A DNA stretch of 64,000 bases from Lamellibrachia luymesi. Its lineage: Eukaryota > Annelida > Polychaeta > Sabellida > Siboglinidae. The notes under the pieces were generated by a model. The model ran no database searches, was not told where the DNA came from, and saw only the letters and a program-made list of their open reading frames with translations. Below, one piece after another: positions 46,822 to 58,122 of this stretch. The stretch lies in NCBI GenBank assembly GCA_009193005.1, contig SDWI01000072.1, positions 51,077 through 115,076 on the forward strand, given 5' to 3'. A program made the position numbers and the translations under genes. The stretch's first letter is position 1. Each line of letters begins with the position of its first letter.

Positions 46822-48622
46822 ATAAGCACGTCCTTCGCGAAACACTCATCGTATCAGGCCGTTGATCTGGAGCACCGTCCACCGAAGTGGCTGGTCAAAG
46901 GTCACGACTATTCTGACGTTGCAAGGTTTTCTACGTACTCATACAAAGTGTGGTATTGGCGCGACACGCCTGTTACGTAATTAAGTGAATGTTTATCATA
47001 GAAAAGTGAAGCGCATAATATGTAGACAATTTTCTTGTGCGACTGTGTGTCTGTGTTTTGTTAGTCAAACCAGACAGTATTGGCTTTGGGGACATTTTGT
47101 ATGCATATATATGGACGCATGTTTCTTCATAAAATATCAATATTTACGTTTACATCATCTGCATACGGTGAAGCTAACGTTTCGTAACACCCAACAGCGT
47201 GTGTGGGCCTCAACATTGACCATTGACCAGTGTGTGGGCCTCATGCAACATTGGCCATTGACCAGTATGTGGGCCTCATGCAACATTGGCCATTGACCAG
47301 TGTGTGGGCCTCTTGCAACATTGACCATTGACCAGTGTGTGGGCCTCTTGCAACATTGACCATTGACCAGTGTGTGGGCCTCATGCAACATTGACCATTG
47401 ACCAGTGCGTGGGCCTCATGCAACATTGGTCATTGACCAGTGTGTGGGCCTCTTGCAACATTGGCCATTGACCATTGTGTGGGCCTCTTGCAACATTGAC
47501 CATTGACCAGTGTGTGGGCCTCTTGCAACATTGACCATTGACCAGTGGTTGGGCCTCTTGCAACATTGACAATTGACCCGTGTGTGGGCCTCTTGCAACA
47601 TTGACAATTGAGCAGTGTGTGGGGCTCATGCAACATTGGCCATTTACCTGTGTGTGGGCCTCTTGCAACATTGACAATTGACCCGTGTGTGGGCATCATG
47701 CAACATTGACCATTGACCAGTGTGTGGGCCTCATGCAACATTGACCATTGACCAGTGTGTGGGCCTCATGCAACATTGACCATTGACCAGTGTGTGGGCC
47801 TCAACATTGACCATTGACCAGTGTGTGGGCTTCATGCAACATTGACCATTGACCAGTGTGTGGGCCTCAACATTGACCATTGACCAGTGTGTGGGCCTCT
47901 TGCAACATTGACCATTGACCAGTGTGTGGGCCTCTTGCAACATTGACAATTGACCAGTGTGTGGGCCTCATGCAACATTGGCCATTGACCAGTGTGTGGG
48001 CCTCTTGCAACATTGACAATTGACTCGTGTGTGGGCATCATGCAACATTGGCCATTGACCAGTGTGTGGGCCTCTTGCAACATTGACAATTGACCAGTGT
48101 GTGGGCCTCATGCAACATTGGCCATTGACCAGTGTGTGTGTGGGCCTCTTGCAACATTGACCATTGACCCGTGTGTGGGCATCATGCAACATTGGCCATT
48201 GACCAGTGTGTGGGCCTCTTGCAACATTGACCATTGACCAGTGTGTGGGCCTCTTGCAACATTGACCATTGACCAATGTGTGGGCCTCATGCAACATTGA
48301 CCATTGACCAGTGTGTGGGCCTCTTGCAACATTGACAATTGACCAGTGTGTGGGCCTCATGCAACATTGACCATTGACCAGTGTGTGGGTCTCTTGCAAC
48401 ATTGACAATTGACCAGTGTGTGGGCCTCTTGCAACATTGACCATTGACCAATGTGTGGGCCTCATGCAACATTGACCATTGACCAGTATGTGGGCTTCAT
48501 GCAACATTGACCATTGACCAGTGTATGGGCCTCTTGCAACAGGACTCCGAAAACGAACAAGAGAAGGAAGGTGACCCAGAAGACTAAATAATAGTGATGG
48601 ACACCAGGGAAGAGTAGGTATT
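46822..48622 (+). pseudogene. Peptide family copy E: relic with minisatellite-exploded exon 3
   Basis: The stretch 46822-47195 matches intron 2 of copy D (reverse complement of about 36115-36470), sharing ctggagcaccgtccaccg and ctggtcaaaggtcacgac. Then 47196-48540 is a 35-bp array. After the array, exon 3 resumes in register: caacaggactccgaaaacga... encodes QQDSENEQEKEGDPED then TAA, matching the charged tail of A (KKAIEKEQNKEGDSED), with the IDTR remnant beyond. Exons 1 and 2 and the first half of exon 3 are gone, so it is a pseudogene. The family 3' flank follows (48623-48850). Confidence 0.85.
47196..48540. repeat. 35-bp minisatellite derived from peptide exon 3, about 38 units
   Basis: The unit is accattgaccagtgtgtggg plus cctcatgcaacattg. 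Its core, attgaccagtgtgtg-ggcctcatg, corresponds to the exon 3 codons for (I)DQCV(N)LM. Variants alternate catg/cttg and accatt/acaatt, and a few units are shortened. Because 35 is not a multiple of three, the plus strand has stops every few units. Long minus-strand frames are by-products of the period. Confidence 0.92.
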
Positions 48623-49165
48623 GCAGTAGAAAGTTAATTGCAGTGAAAGCGAGACCAGAAGAAGATGTAATTAATAGATAACGCCGTATGGCATAAATAA
48701 GATCGACGTACTGTCACCTGTTTAGTTAGTGGAATCGTGCCGAAGAACTGCAGTCGTTAAACATATGAGTGAGATGTTATTGGTCACTGTATGTGCTGAA
48801 ATCAGACTATGAGATATTCCCACAGCGGAGAACCAACTGAAAAGGTAAGATAGAATTGAATTAAATTAATGTTCAGTTGAATGTAAGATCGTTTGAAATA
48901 TTTTAGAATGCTATAAAAGGTTTTCAATTCAGGTTCCAATATTTTCCTTTGAGCTACTGTACATATAAACTGTGTTGTTGACAATAATCGCACTCTAATG
49001 TTTATAGTAGTTAAACGTTTAATCAAATATTTTTTTCTACATAATGTATTATTAATTAAAATTACTACAAGGGCAAACATTATAAGTATTACACTTCTTT
49101 TATCCTTTTTCGACAAATTGCAATTAATGATATGAACAGTACACAATATGTAAATATGTGTTTGT
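48623..49165 (+). other. 3' flank of copy E
   Basis: The flank block shared by the family (aacgccgtatggcata, ctgaaatcagactatgagat) is followed by sequence matching, in reverse, 34900-35060 and 29960-30110. Confidence 0.7.
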
Positions 49166-49169
49166 TGAA

Positions 49170-49863
49170 TAGGATTCATTCATTCGTTTTTTCTTTCGTT
49201 CGTTCTTTCGTTCATTAGTTCATTAGTTCATTCGTTCATTCGTTCATTCGTTCATTCGTTCATTCGTTCATTCGTTCATTTGTTCATTAGTTCATTAGTT
49301 CGTTAGTTCATTTGTTCATTAGTTCTTTCGTTCATTAGTTCATTCGTTCATTAGTTCATTAGTTCATTAGTTCTTTCGTTCATTAGTTCATTAGTTCATT
49401 CGTTCATTAGTTCATTCGTTCATTCGTTCATTCGTTCATTAGTTCATTAGTTCATTAGTTTATTCGTTCATTCGTTCATTCGTTCATTCGTGCATTCGTT
49501 CATTAGTTCATTAGTTCATTAGTTCTTTCGTTCATTAGTTCATTAGTTCATTCGTTCATTAGTTCATTCGTTCATTAGTTCATTCGTTCATTCGTTCATT
49601 AGTTCATTAGTTCATTAGTTCATTCGTTCATTCGTTCATTCGTTCATTCGTGCATTCGTTCATTAGTTCATTAGTTCATTAGTTCTTTCGTTCATTCGTT
49701 CATTCGTTCATTAGTTCTTTCGTTCATTCGTTCATTATTTAATTAGTTCATTTGTTCATTAGTTCATTAGTTCAATAGTTCATTCATTCATTAGTTCTTT
49801 CGTTCATTCGTTCATTCGTTCATTCGTTCATTCGTTCATTCGTTCATTCGTTCATTCATTCAA
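49170..49863. repeat. (TTCA/TTCG/TTAG)n tetranucleotide array, about 690 bp
   Basis: This is a long GTTCATTC/GTTCATTA pattern with higher-order repeats (a block of about 180 bp at 49325-49500 recurs at 49505-49680). It is homologous in position to the (GAAT)n at 29785-29882 in the flank of copy C. Confidence 0.93.
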
Positions 49864-50141
49864 GGTCAATGTAGAACGCAGTTTCGTTGCCCTGTGTTTA
49901 GTTATTGAAGTTGTGCCGATGAACTACAGTCGCTAAACATTTGAGTGAGAAGGTACTGGTAACCTTATGTGCTGAAATCAGAATGTGAGATATTCCCACA
50001 GCGGGGAGCCACATGCAGGCCAGGTTTAAATACAGACAGCATAGCATTTGTGTAATAGGATAATAAATTAATATATAATACATTGTTAGTATAGTGTTGT
50101 CGGGTCTAGGAATCAAAGAACACATTACACACAACATTACA

Positions 50142-50217
<76 letters not shown>
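49864..50217 (+). repeat. Further family 3' flank ending in (ACGC)n
   Basis: This matches the distal flank of copies A and B (ctgaaatcagaatgtgagat, gcggggagccacat, aatacattgttagtatagtg), ending in (ACGC)n at 50142-50217. It is the continuation of the copy E flank, split by the tetranucleotide array. Confidence 0.8.
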
Positions 50218-50481
50218 GTAATACTAACCCCCATATCTCAGTGGAGATGAAAGAGGCTCGCCCACTCCGCTTTAGTAATTTCCTGTGGAGCTATTTTTTC
50301 TACTTGATTGTATGCACCATCTGCCTCACATCCAGTAAAAGATTAATGTTCCCCTGGCGGAGATCATCGTAATGAATGTTTTCATTTCATTTCCATCGCG
50401 GGTCACCGTGCAACGATACATGCGAACGATGTCGCACGACGAGCGAAAAATAATGTTGAAATAATCACGCCGTTTGTTTTT

Positions 50482-50940
50482 CTTAAAGGTCCCTCTTTAA
50501 TTTTCTTAAAGGTCCCTCCTTAATTATCTTAAAGCTCCCTCCTCAATTTTCTTAAAGGTCCCTCCTCAATTATCTTAAAGGTCCCTCCTCAGTTCTCTTA
50601 AAGGTCCCTCTTCAATTATCTTAAAGGTCTCTCCTCAGTTCTCTTAAAGGTTCCTCCTCAATTATCTTAAAGGTCCCTCCTCAATTTTCTTAAAGGTCCC
50701 TCTTCAGTTCTCTTAAAGGTCCCTCCTTAGTTCTCTTAAAGGTCCCTCTTCAATTTTCTTAAAGGTCCCTCCTCAGTTCTCTTAAAGGTCCCTCCTCAGT
50801 TCTCTTAAAGGTCCCTCTTCAATTATCTTAAAGGTCCCTCCTCAGTTCTCTTAAAGGTCCCTCCTCAATTATCTTAAAGGTCCCTCCTCAATTCTCTTAA
50901 ATGTCCCTCCTCAGTTCTCTTAAAGGCTCCTCCTCAGTTC
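50482..50940. repeat. 22-23-bp minisatellite, about 20 units
   Basis: The unit is cttaaaggtccctcctcaat plus tat/tct, with Ctc/Ttc variants interleaved. No link to a gene is seen. Confidence 0.93.
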
Positions 50941-50974
50941 GATTTGTTCGCTAGTCTCATGTCAAATTCATTTT

Positions 50975-51275
50975 GTGAAAAATCAAACCTACCTACTATA
51001 AACTGCAACATGCTAGTTCGTTTGTGCAACTTTTGTATGTAGTTTTTGTGAAATCATCAGACAAACTATTAAATTACGTAAAGTTTAGTCAAACATTAAT
51101 TGAAGTGAAAACAGAAGCGAAGAAAAATCACAAATTTCACCCTTGGTGAAACTGTGTTATGTGATCGGCGAGAGGATGGAAGTCACGCCCATGATCGGCA
51201 TTGGCCCGCACAATGTTTACAATGTTGGGTTCTTTCGAAAAAAATGCGCATTTGCGATCAGCTAAATCAGTTGAG
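50975..51275 (-). mobile_element. Interspersed non-autonomous element copy (reverse, partial)
   Basis: It contains cgtttgtgcaacttttgtat, gatcggcattggcccgcaca and gctaaatcagttgagc. It is shorter in the head-proximal part than the 45.3 kb copy. Confidence 0.7.
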
Positions 51276-51357
51276 CTTACTAAATCAGTAAGCGAAAATG
51301 GTAATTTGCAAGTTTCAGTTTGTTTTATTTCATATAACCTATCTATGCTCGTAAGAC

Positions 51358-51395
51358 CAATCAATCAATCAATCGATCAATAGATCGACCGGCCG

Positions 51396-51467
<72 letters not shown>
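51358..51467. repeat. (ATCA)n microsatellite
   Basis: About 25 units of AATC with interruptions at its left end. Confidence 0.95.
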
Positions 51468-52184
51468 TCAAGTTTATAAGGCGCCACTCCAATAGTCGTT
51501 GCTCATGGCACCGTACAAAATGTTCCAATATATTTTTTATGTGTCTTTAACTGCGCTTTAAGAACATCCTGTGAAAGCCCTGTTAATGTCAGAAGCTGTG
51601 TCAACAGGTTCCATAATGTCGGGGCTGCGGTGTTACTGTTAAGACAATGTCAATATATTAATACATTTTGTTTAGCTCTCTATAAAATGAGGTAATGTTT
51701 TTTGTGAACTAGTAGTGTGCAGAAAAATTGCATCGTGTAAACAGTACGCGCGCAATTAGAGGTCACGTGATATTAGCATTACCAACAAAAATAGATCACA
51801 TATTTTGTATGATTACTTGGACGATGTGTAACGACTTGGTCATACTTACATACCTTTATTAAAGGTGTGTTCACAAAGCAGGTAAGCATGATTCGGTAAT
51901 GCGCACAATAAGATAATGCACACAACTAGATAATGCACACAACTAGTTAATGCACATAGCGATAAACGTGTGAACGACGGGATATTGCTATTCCTAGAAC
52001 CGACTACTTTACAGTCAATTATTTCGCCAGGCTACAACAATGTGCGTCGCAGTTATAGCGACACTAACAACGCAATATATCAGCGCGGGTCATTTGCGCA
52101 GTTTAGCTTCCTATCATTGTCGTTGTCGTCAGTTATTCGCAACACCACCAGTAGTCGCTGTCATCGTCGCTGTGATGATACAGT
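51468..52184. other. No gene recognised
   Basis: A small repeat of cacacaactagataatg lies at 51900-51960. A 91-codon open frame at 51970-52245 has no recognised domain and runs into an interspersed element copy, so I do not call it. Confidence 0.4.
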
Positions 52185-52340
52185 TCTTAAAACTCCATCC
52201 TCAATTGATTTAGCCCATCGCGAACATGTAATATGTAGTGTGTGAATAGTATTAGCAATATCCGCAGTCCGCGTAATAAAAAAGTGCGTATTTGTGTTGA
52301 AATCGTCGAAAGAATTGACTTTAGTTAGGCCCAAAATAAT
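52185..52340 (+). mobile_element. Interspersed non-autonomous element, head fragment
   Basis: The head (aaaactccatcctcaattga), the tagtgtgtgaatagtatt motif and a segment with aaagtgcgtatttgtgttga match the start of the 26.6 kb copy. Homology stops after ttagttaggcccaaaat. Confidence 0.7.
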
Positions 52341-52651
52341 CTGGTTCCCGGATTGTTCCCTAGAGGCACTCTGCACACTAAGCTTAGGAAAGGATCCGGC
52401 ATGTCTGGTTTTCAGCAGGTAGATTGAGCACCATGGCCGGATTTGAATCAATGCGGTGCTAGGATTTCATCACGTGATGCATACATTATGGAGAATATTT
52501 ACACGTGGTGTGGTACGGCAACTTGCGCCAACACGTGCAGGTGTTTACTAACAAGTGATATGGAAAAGACGGCGTTTGTTTGGCGTTGTTGGGGCAATTA
52601 ATGACCAACATCAGATACGCGTTTCGCGCATGGTATGGAAACACCCGTGTG

Positions 52652-52691
<40 letters not shown>

Positions 52692-53209
52692 TGATAATTA
52701 TGTGTTTAAAATAAAAAACCGTAGTGACAATTTTAGCATGCACTTAGCTGGTAACAGGTCTTCAACAATTGCCAACTTGGAGGCTGGAGACGGGCTCTCG
52801 GTGGTGGCGGAAGGACAAGGAAAACAATTTTTTTATAGTAGATCCAGTTTATTTAAATAGGGTGCAACTAGTCATTTACATGTAAACTATAAACTTATGC
52901 AATTATATCTGTGGAATTAAGATCTAAAAACGATCAATGATATCTGGGTCAGATTCCAGATTAAGCTAACACTACTTATAAAAGATTAATTATATGTGGT
53001 AGTTATGTTGTCGGTTGTTATATTCATATAAGCTTAAACTTTGGATTGTAAATACAACACAAACAAGGAAATAAGACTTTAAATTACATCGCACACGTGT
53101 GAAGTTCTCCTCAGGACTGTAAAGGTTGCTATAATCTACAGATCACATTGTGTAACAAACTTACCTTTACTCTACTGTATTCTTATCCGACGTTGTGACA
53201 GTTGCAGCG
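52341..53209. other. No gene recognised; contains (TGCG)n at 52651-52692
   Basis: One short (TGCG)n microsatellite. No open frame or splice arrangement is convincing. Confidence 0.4.
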
Positions 53210-53345
53210 AAATACTGCCGCCATTTCACACAAAAACGACATACAAAAGTTGCCCACACGAGCTAGCATATCGTAGTGGATATTACGTATGTTTGAATTT
53301 TCATAAAATAAATTTAAAATGAGACGAGCAAAAAAACCGAATAGA
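53210..53345 (+). mobile_element. Interspersed non-autonomous element, tail fragment
   Basis: It matches 27040-27150: acatacaaaagttg, gagctagcat, then aaaatgagacgagcaaaaaa. Confidence 0.65.
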
Positions 53346-53864
53346 TGAGGCACCCTTAAAGGGAACACCAACTGGTGGGGGGGTTCGTATAATTAAAATG
53401 CTCAGATACTCTTAATTTTTCGATCTCAAAGTTAATCGAAATTAACAACGCTATTCTTGTTGTTTTATTCTTTACTGATGAAGTATATTTACCATCAAAA
53501 GTAAAAGAAAAATTAATTTGACAAACCAGTGAATCATCCTGTTGAAAACGTTATATTTCACCTTTACAGATGAAGGTTCATGGGTAAAGCGGTAACATTA
53601 GTAAACGTCGTAAAACTAGCATACTTTATGTCACCGCCAAATCGTGTACATTCTGCAATTCTAAGACATGAAAGATCACAGTTGTAACACGTTTTGTATT
53701 TATATTATTTTTAAACAACCGAGTTGGTTGTCCAGTAAAACAGTCATTCAATTAATCTATGTGTACAGTCCCTTTAATGCGAACGTTATTTACGGTACTT
53801 TGCGACACAATGTTGTCACGATTCGTAGTAACCTGTGACTGTGTTCGTTCGTGGTGGATGTATT

Positions 53865-54195
53865 GCAAGACCTATATCGTTAGTATTTCTTCGAAAACAA
53901 CATTTCTAATCCTGTGTTTTCATCCAGCCTGTGAAATACGTGTTACTTCATACGTGGTTAGTATTTACTCGAAAACAACATTTCTAATCCTGTGTTTTCA
54001 TCCAGACTGTGAGATACGTGTTACTGCATAATTATATTATGATGGTTAGTATTTACTCAAAAACAACATTTCTAGTCATGTGTTTTCATCCAGCCTGTGA
54101 AATACGTGTTGCTACATATATGGTTAGCATTTACTCGAAAACAAATTTCTAATCATGTGTCTTCATCCAGACTGTGAGATACGTGTTACTGATTT
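53865..54195. repeat. Minisatellite of about 80 bp, 4 units
   Basis: The unit contains gttagtatttactcgaaaac, atttctaatcctgtgttttc and ccagactgtgagatacgtgt. Units differ by small indels. Confidence 0.88.
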
Positions 54196-54324
54196 CAAAT
54201 ATCTACATCTCACGCATAAGATAGTCCACGTTTTATTTTAGGTTCATATACTGTATGTAGCTAGAATCACCAGTATTACAACATTTTATATTGCAGTATT
54301 CAAAAGAAGACGTCATCTTATAGC

Positions 54325-54565
54325 CTAGATGTTGACCTTTCGTTTGGCAAGGTAAACAACATGTATGGGTACGTAATGTTGACCTTTCGTTTGGCAAGGT
54401 AAACAACATGTATGGGAACGTAATGTTGACCTTTCGTTTGGCAAGGTAAACAACATGTATGGGTACGTAATGTTGACCTTTCGTTTGGCAAGGTAAACAA
54501 CATGTACGGGTACGTAATGTTGACCTTTCGTTTGGCAAGGAAAACAACATGTGTAGGTACGTAAG
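54325..54565. repeat. 47-bp minisatellite, 5 units
   Basis: The unit is taatgttgacctttcgtttg plus gcaaggtaaacaacatgtat plus gggtacg. Minus-strand frames over it are period artefacts. Confidence 0.93.
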
Positions 54566-55222
54566 TATTTCTCACAGCCTGAAATCATAACTAAATTATT
54601 AAGTGGATCTTCTGTTTGCATTGTGTATGATTTGTCAGCAAATTTGCCAACGGTTTTTTCAAGAACCTAATGGAGAACTTCCAGACAAACCAGTAACGCT
54701 CTTCTTTGACCTGCATCGTTAGTGTCGTGTTCAAGAGCTTGTATGGTCAGGTCAACCAAGATAGCTACCGTCTGACACGACGCGACTTGACACGCTACAG
54801 ACGCTGCGTGAAAACGACCAATAAAACAGACAGACCCGTTAAAAAACCGAATTCGACAAATAATGTGCGTCAGAAATCGCAGCGAAAACGTATGTGTACT
54901 CGCCGTAAAACAGTGTTACGTGCAATGTTGTGGCGTCCTTGCATGAGGTGGGTGATTGTAGCACATTTTAATGTATTTATGCATTGTATTTTATTATGCT
55001 TCCCACTGGTGGTGAAATTACAAACCGCTTGTGAGCATCACAATAACCAGTGGTATACCTATGGTCTTGCACACGGGGATCAAACTTAGTCACCCATTAG
55101 TTTACCATGCTACCGTGCAGTGGCGCAACAGGTTTCATACGGAAAAAAATATTTAAACAATAAGCCGTAAAGGCTGACAACAACTATTATATGTGTGACC
55201 CACAGCGCCACTGTTCACGGGA

Positions 55223-55227
<5 letters not shown>

Positions 55228-55272
<45 letters not shown>

Positions 55273-55350
55273 GTGCGTGCGTGCGTGTGTGTGTGTGTGT
55301 GTGTGCGTGCGTGCATGCATGTATGCATGTATGTATGTATGCATGTATGT
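55228..55350. repeat. (GT)n / (GTGC)n / (GTAT)n compound microsatellite
   Basis: A GT run grades into TGCG, then ATGT/ATGC tetranucleotides. Confidence 0.95.
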
Positions 55351-55464
55351 ATGCATGCATCAGGCATGGAGCGATTAACTTAGCTTAATCATTATCTTGC
55401 AAAGGTTACGTTAACATTGACTTAAGTTAGCTAGTTAACTTTTGAAGGTTAACTCAACTTAACT

Positions 55465-55640
55465 TGTATGTATGTATGTATGTGTTTATGTACATACGTA
55501 CGTATGTATGCACGTACGCACGTACGCACGTATGTACGTACGTATGCATGTATGTACGTACGTATGTACGTGTGTACGTATGTAGGTAAGTACGTACGTA
55601 CGTACGTACGTACATACGTATGTACACATGCATGCATGTT
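55465..55640. repeat. (GTAT)/(GTAC)n self-complementary tetranucleotide array
   Basis: GTAC is its own reverse complement, so much of this 170-bp tract is palindromic and cruciform-prone. Confidence 0.93.
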
Positions 55641-55689
55641 ACGCTACTCTTCTTAGGCGCTATTACCCTTTCTAACAGCTAAGTGAGCA

Positions 55690-55724
55690 ATTACGTACAA
55701 TTACGTACAATTACGTACAATTGT
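55690..55724. repeat. 11-bp repeat (caattacgta), 3-4 units
   Basis: A short perfect tandem repeat. Confidence 0.85.
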
Positions 55725-56560
55725 TCACAACGTCATGCGCCTTTTCTACGATGATTAACAAGTTACGTAAACCGTCTCTTTTCTCACTTATGTAAATCGG
55801 GCTTCTCAAAGTCCACAGCTGTCACGTTGCCACCCAACGAGCTGGGCGTGTATGGCCAACATTAAGTATTAGCATGCTTAGCTCTTAAGCCAGCTGCTAC
55901 CATTCTGTCGGTCAATATTTACAAAGTGTTTCATACGTCAATGACCGAGTGCGTGGTTTGACGACACTCGAGTTGTCACGACGACGCGCCTTCGTGGTGT
56001 CAGTTTAGTGCACCAATTAAAAGAAGACACGATCTGTCTGTGTTAAAAGGACCGACTATGCCGATCGACTGCGTCTATTATTGTGCTGTATGATAGCCGA
56101 TTACGGCACACGGGCAATTATGGCTCAGGCCTGCTACAATAGACTCGGCTGGATAGAGTAGTTTCTGGCCAGAACCATTTGATTATTAAGCAGGTGAATC
56201 CATTTTTAATACAGCTGGAATATGGATTGATTCCGTCAATCAATATGTTTGATTCTACTAAACGGCTGAATCTGTTATCCGTGATTAGGTCCATCGGAGT
56301 CCACTGAAGGCACATTCAACGGAACTTGGCGGTGAATTGACGTTTGACTTATGACCTGCTTTTGACTTATGATGTTAACTTCAAACAGCCCTATCTAGGG
56401 GTAACATAGCAATGGTTTATTTTCAGAGTTTTCCTTCTCTAGAATTAAAAAGTCCACGGCAGGTTTTATTCCATTTCCCTGGGTGGGATATTTTACTCCC
56501 CTCTAACACAGAAACCAGTTTGAGCCAATTCGGCGAAGATCTGCTGACGTGTACGCGCAG
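55725..56560. other. No gene recognised
   Basis: Ordinary intergenic-looking sequence. Nothing further is seen. Confidence 0.35.
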
Positions 56561-57180
56561 CGCTTAAATCCGTGACACAAATCCATGTATATTACTTGCT
56601 AGGACAAACAAACGTAGGTAGCCCTGCGCACTAAGACAAAATTATGTGTGAGCGCGTGATGATGCCTGAGCGCGTGATGATGCCTGAGCGCGTGGTGATG
56701 CCTGAGCGCGCGCTGCCATCGACGTCGATTAGCCGTCGGCCGCTCGTGCGAGTCCCGTAAATAGAGCGTGCGATTCGTGACGGCTCCGAGCGTTCAGAGT
56801 CAGAAATAGCTTCGCGCGTGCGCTGTCAGCGTCGGCGATCGAAAGAGCAACAAGCCGCGTTACGGGTGCTATCCATAGTGGCTTCCCCGTCGTTCGCACG
56901 GCAACACTCGGCCTGTCGTATATTCGTGTCGCCTTACGGGAATTTAATCGCCGTGGATTAAGTGGAGCTGCACAGAAAGGTCAGTGTATTTTACGACGGT
57001 CGTTTTCTGGCTTCGTTAAAAACTCCACCGAAGCGTAACCGTCGTAGGCCAGCGGTTGCTTTCATATGCGATACTATAATATGTACGTGTTTACAGTCAG
57101 CACGTACGCGAGTTGTGTGTAGCTATGCGCGCACGATATCCACCGAATTTGCCAAACATGTCAGTGAGTAAAATATGACG
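56560..57180. promoter_or_regulatory. CpG-rich stretch, possible promoter or first exon
   Basis: CpG is dense from about 56640 to 57130 against an AT-rich surround, similar in character to the 5' end of the RNF38-like gene. It begins with an 18-bp gagcgcgtgatgatgcct repeat (56650-56710). A possible donor (cagaaag|gtcagtg) is at about 56980. No protein is identified, and strand is unknown. Confidence 0.35.
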
Positions 57181-57394
57181 GGATTCGTGGAATTTCATGA
57201 CCTGTCAGCGGTTCTGCGATGGCTGGAAACGGGGCGTTAAACACCGTGTTACACAGTATATTAACGTTATTTTGACGTCGTAAATAATATGACCAAAAAT
57301 AAATAATTTATATTTCTGTTAATACCAGGTCTGATAAAATCTAAGATCTGTGTTTTGTTTATATGTGTTAGTCTCCAGTACAAGGTATAATAGA

Positions 57395-57545
57395 AGTATA
57401 TAAAACATATAGAAGTATATAAAACATATAGAAGTATATAAAACATATAGAAGTATATAAAACATATAGAAGTATATAAAACATATCGAAGTATATAAAA
57501 CATATAGAAGTATATAAAACATATAGAAGTATATAAAACATATCG
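57395..57545. repeat. 19-bp minisatellite, 8 units
   Basis: The unit is gaagtatataaaacatata, with one or two units reading cgaag. Confidence 0.95.
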
Positions 57546-57796
57546 CTAGTTTGTGTATATGCGCTACGTTGATTGCTAGTTGTTCGTAAGAGGCCTCTAG
57601 TCGACCACGGCGTTGGCACTGAGCCTGGTCAGTCATACTGGTCAGGCGTACACTGGTTACATTACGTTCCAAGTAATTTAATTGACCGCCTTGTTGTTTG
57701 GCCGTTTGAGTCATTCAAGTTGACCATGGCGAATGATATTGACCCCGGGTGACCTCGTACGCCTTGTTGACATGACTCGGAACAATGCACGCGTCA

Positions 57797-57832
57797 CGGG
57801 GGGTGGGGGTGGGGGTGGGGGTGGGGGTGGCT
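57797..57832. repeat. (GGGGGT)n hexamer run
   Basis: G-rich hexamer repeat with G-quadruplex potential on the plus strand. Confidence 0.9.
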
Positions 57833-57929
57833 CGGCCGTCAGACCACCCGACGAGAAGACCAGGCTTCGAGTCGTGGATCCCTTCATCCTGGTGTTTGCG
57901 CCAGGGGAGGCGAACGACCCCACAAAGGG

Positions 57930-58020
57930 GTAAACGTACAATACGTCGTGTGCTTATAAAGCTGGTGATCTATACCTGTAAAACTCGCTAACTGTGGGAT
58001 AATACAACCAATCGGATCCT
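57930..58020. repeat. Repeat tail shared with 62690-62770
   Basis: Both places carry a ggtgatcta/ggtggtctag segment, a tgtaaaactcgctaactgt/tgcaaaactcactaattgt segment and ataaaa..atcgg, then a simple repeat or AT-rich end. It looks like the 3' end of a SINE-like element. Confidence 0.5.
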
Positions 58021-58030
58021 CCGTAATAGT

Positions 58031-58122
58031 ATGAACGAACGAACGAACGAACGAATGAAAGAACGAACGGACGAATGAACGAAAGAACGAACGGACGAAC
58101 GAACGAAAGAACGAACGAACGG
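58031..58122. repeat. (AACG)n microsatellite
   Basis: GAAC tetranucleotides with GAAA and GGAC interruptions. Confidence 0.93.

Noticed and set aside
47155..48507. Many minus-strand open frames up to 179 codons with a repeated ARGPHTGQ pattern
   Set aside because: They are created by a 35-bp tandem repeat that happens to lack stops in all three minus frames. The array derives from the opposite strand of a broken gene, with no start context or splice support.
47196..48540. CRISPR-like regular repeats
   Set aside because: Units are contiguous with no unique spacers, and the genome is eukaryotic. This is a minisatellite.
54233..54621. Minus-strand frames of 85-105 codons with a repeated LPCQTKGQH pattern
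   Set aside because: Artefact of the 47-bp minisatellite.
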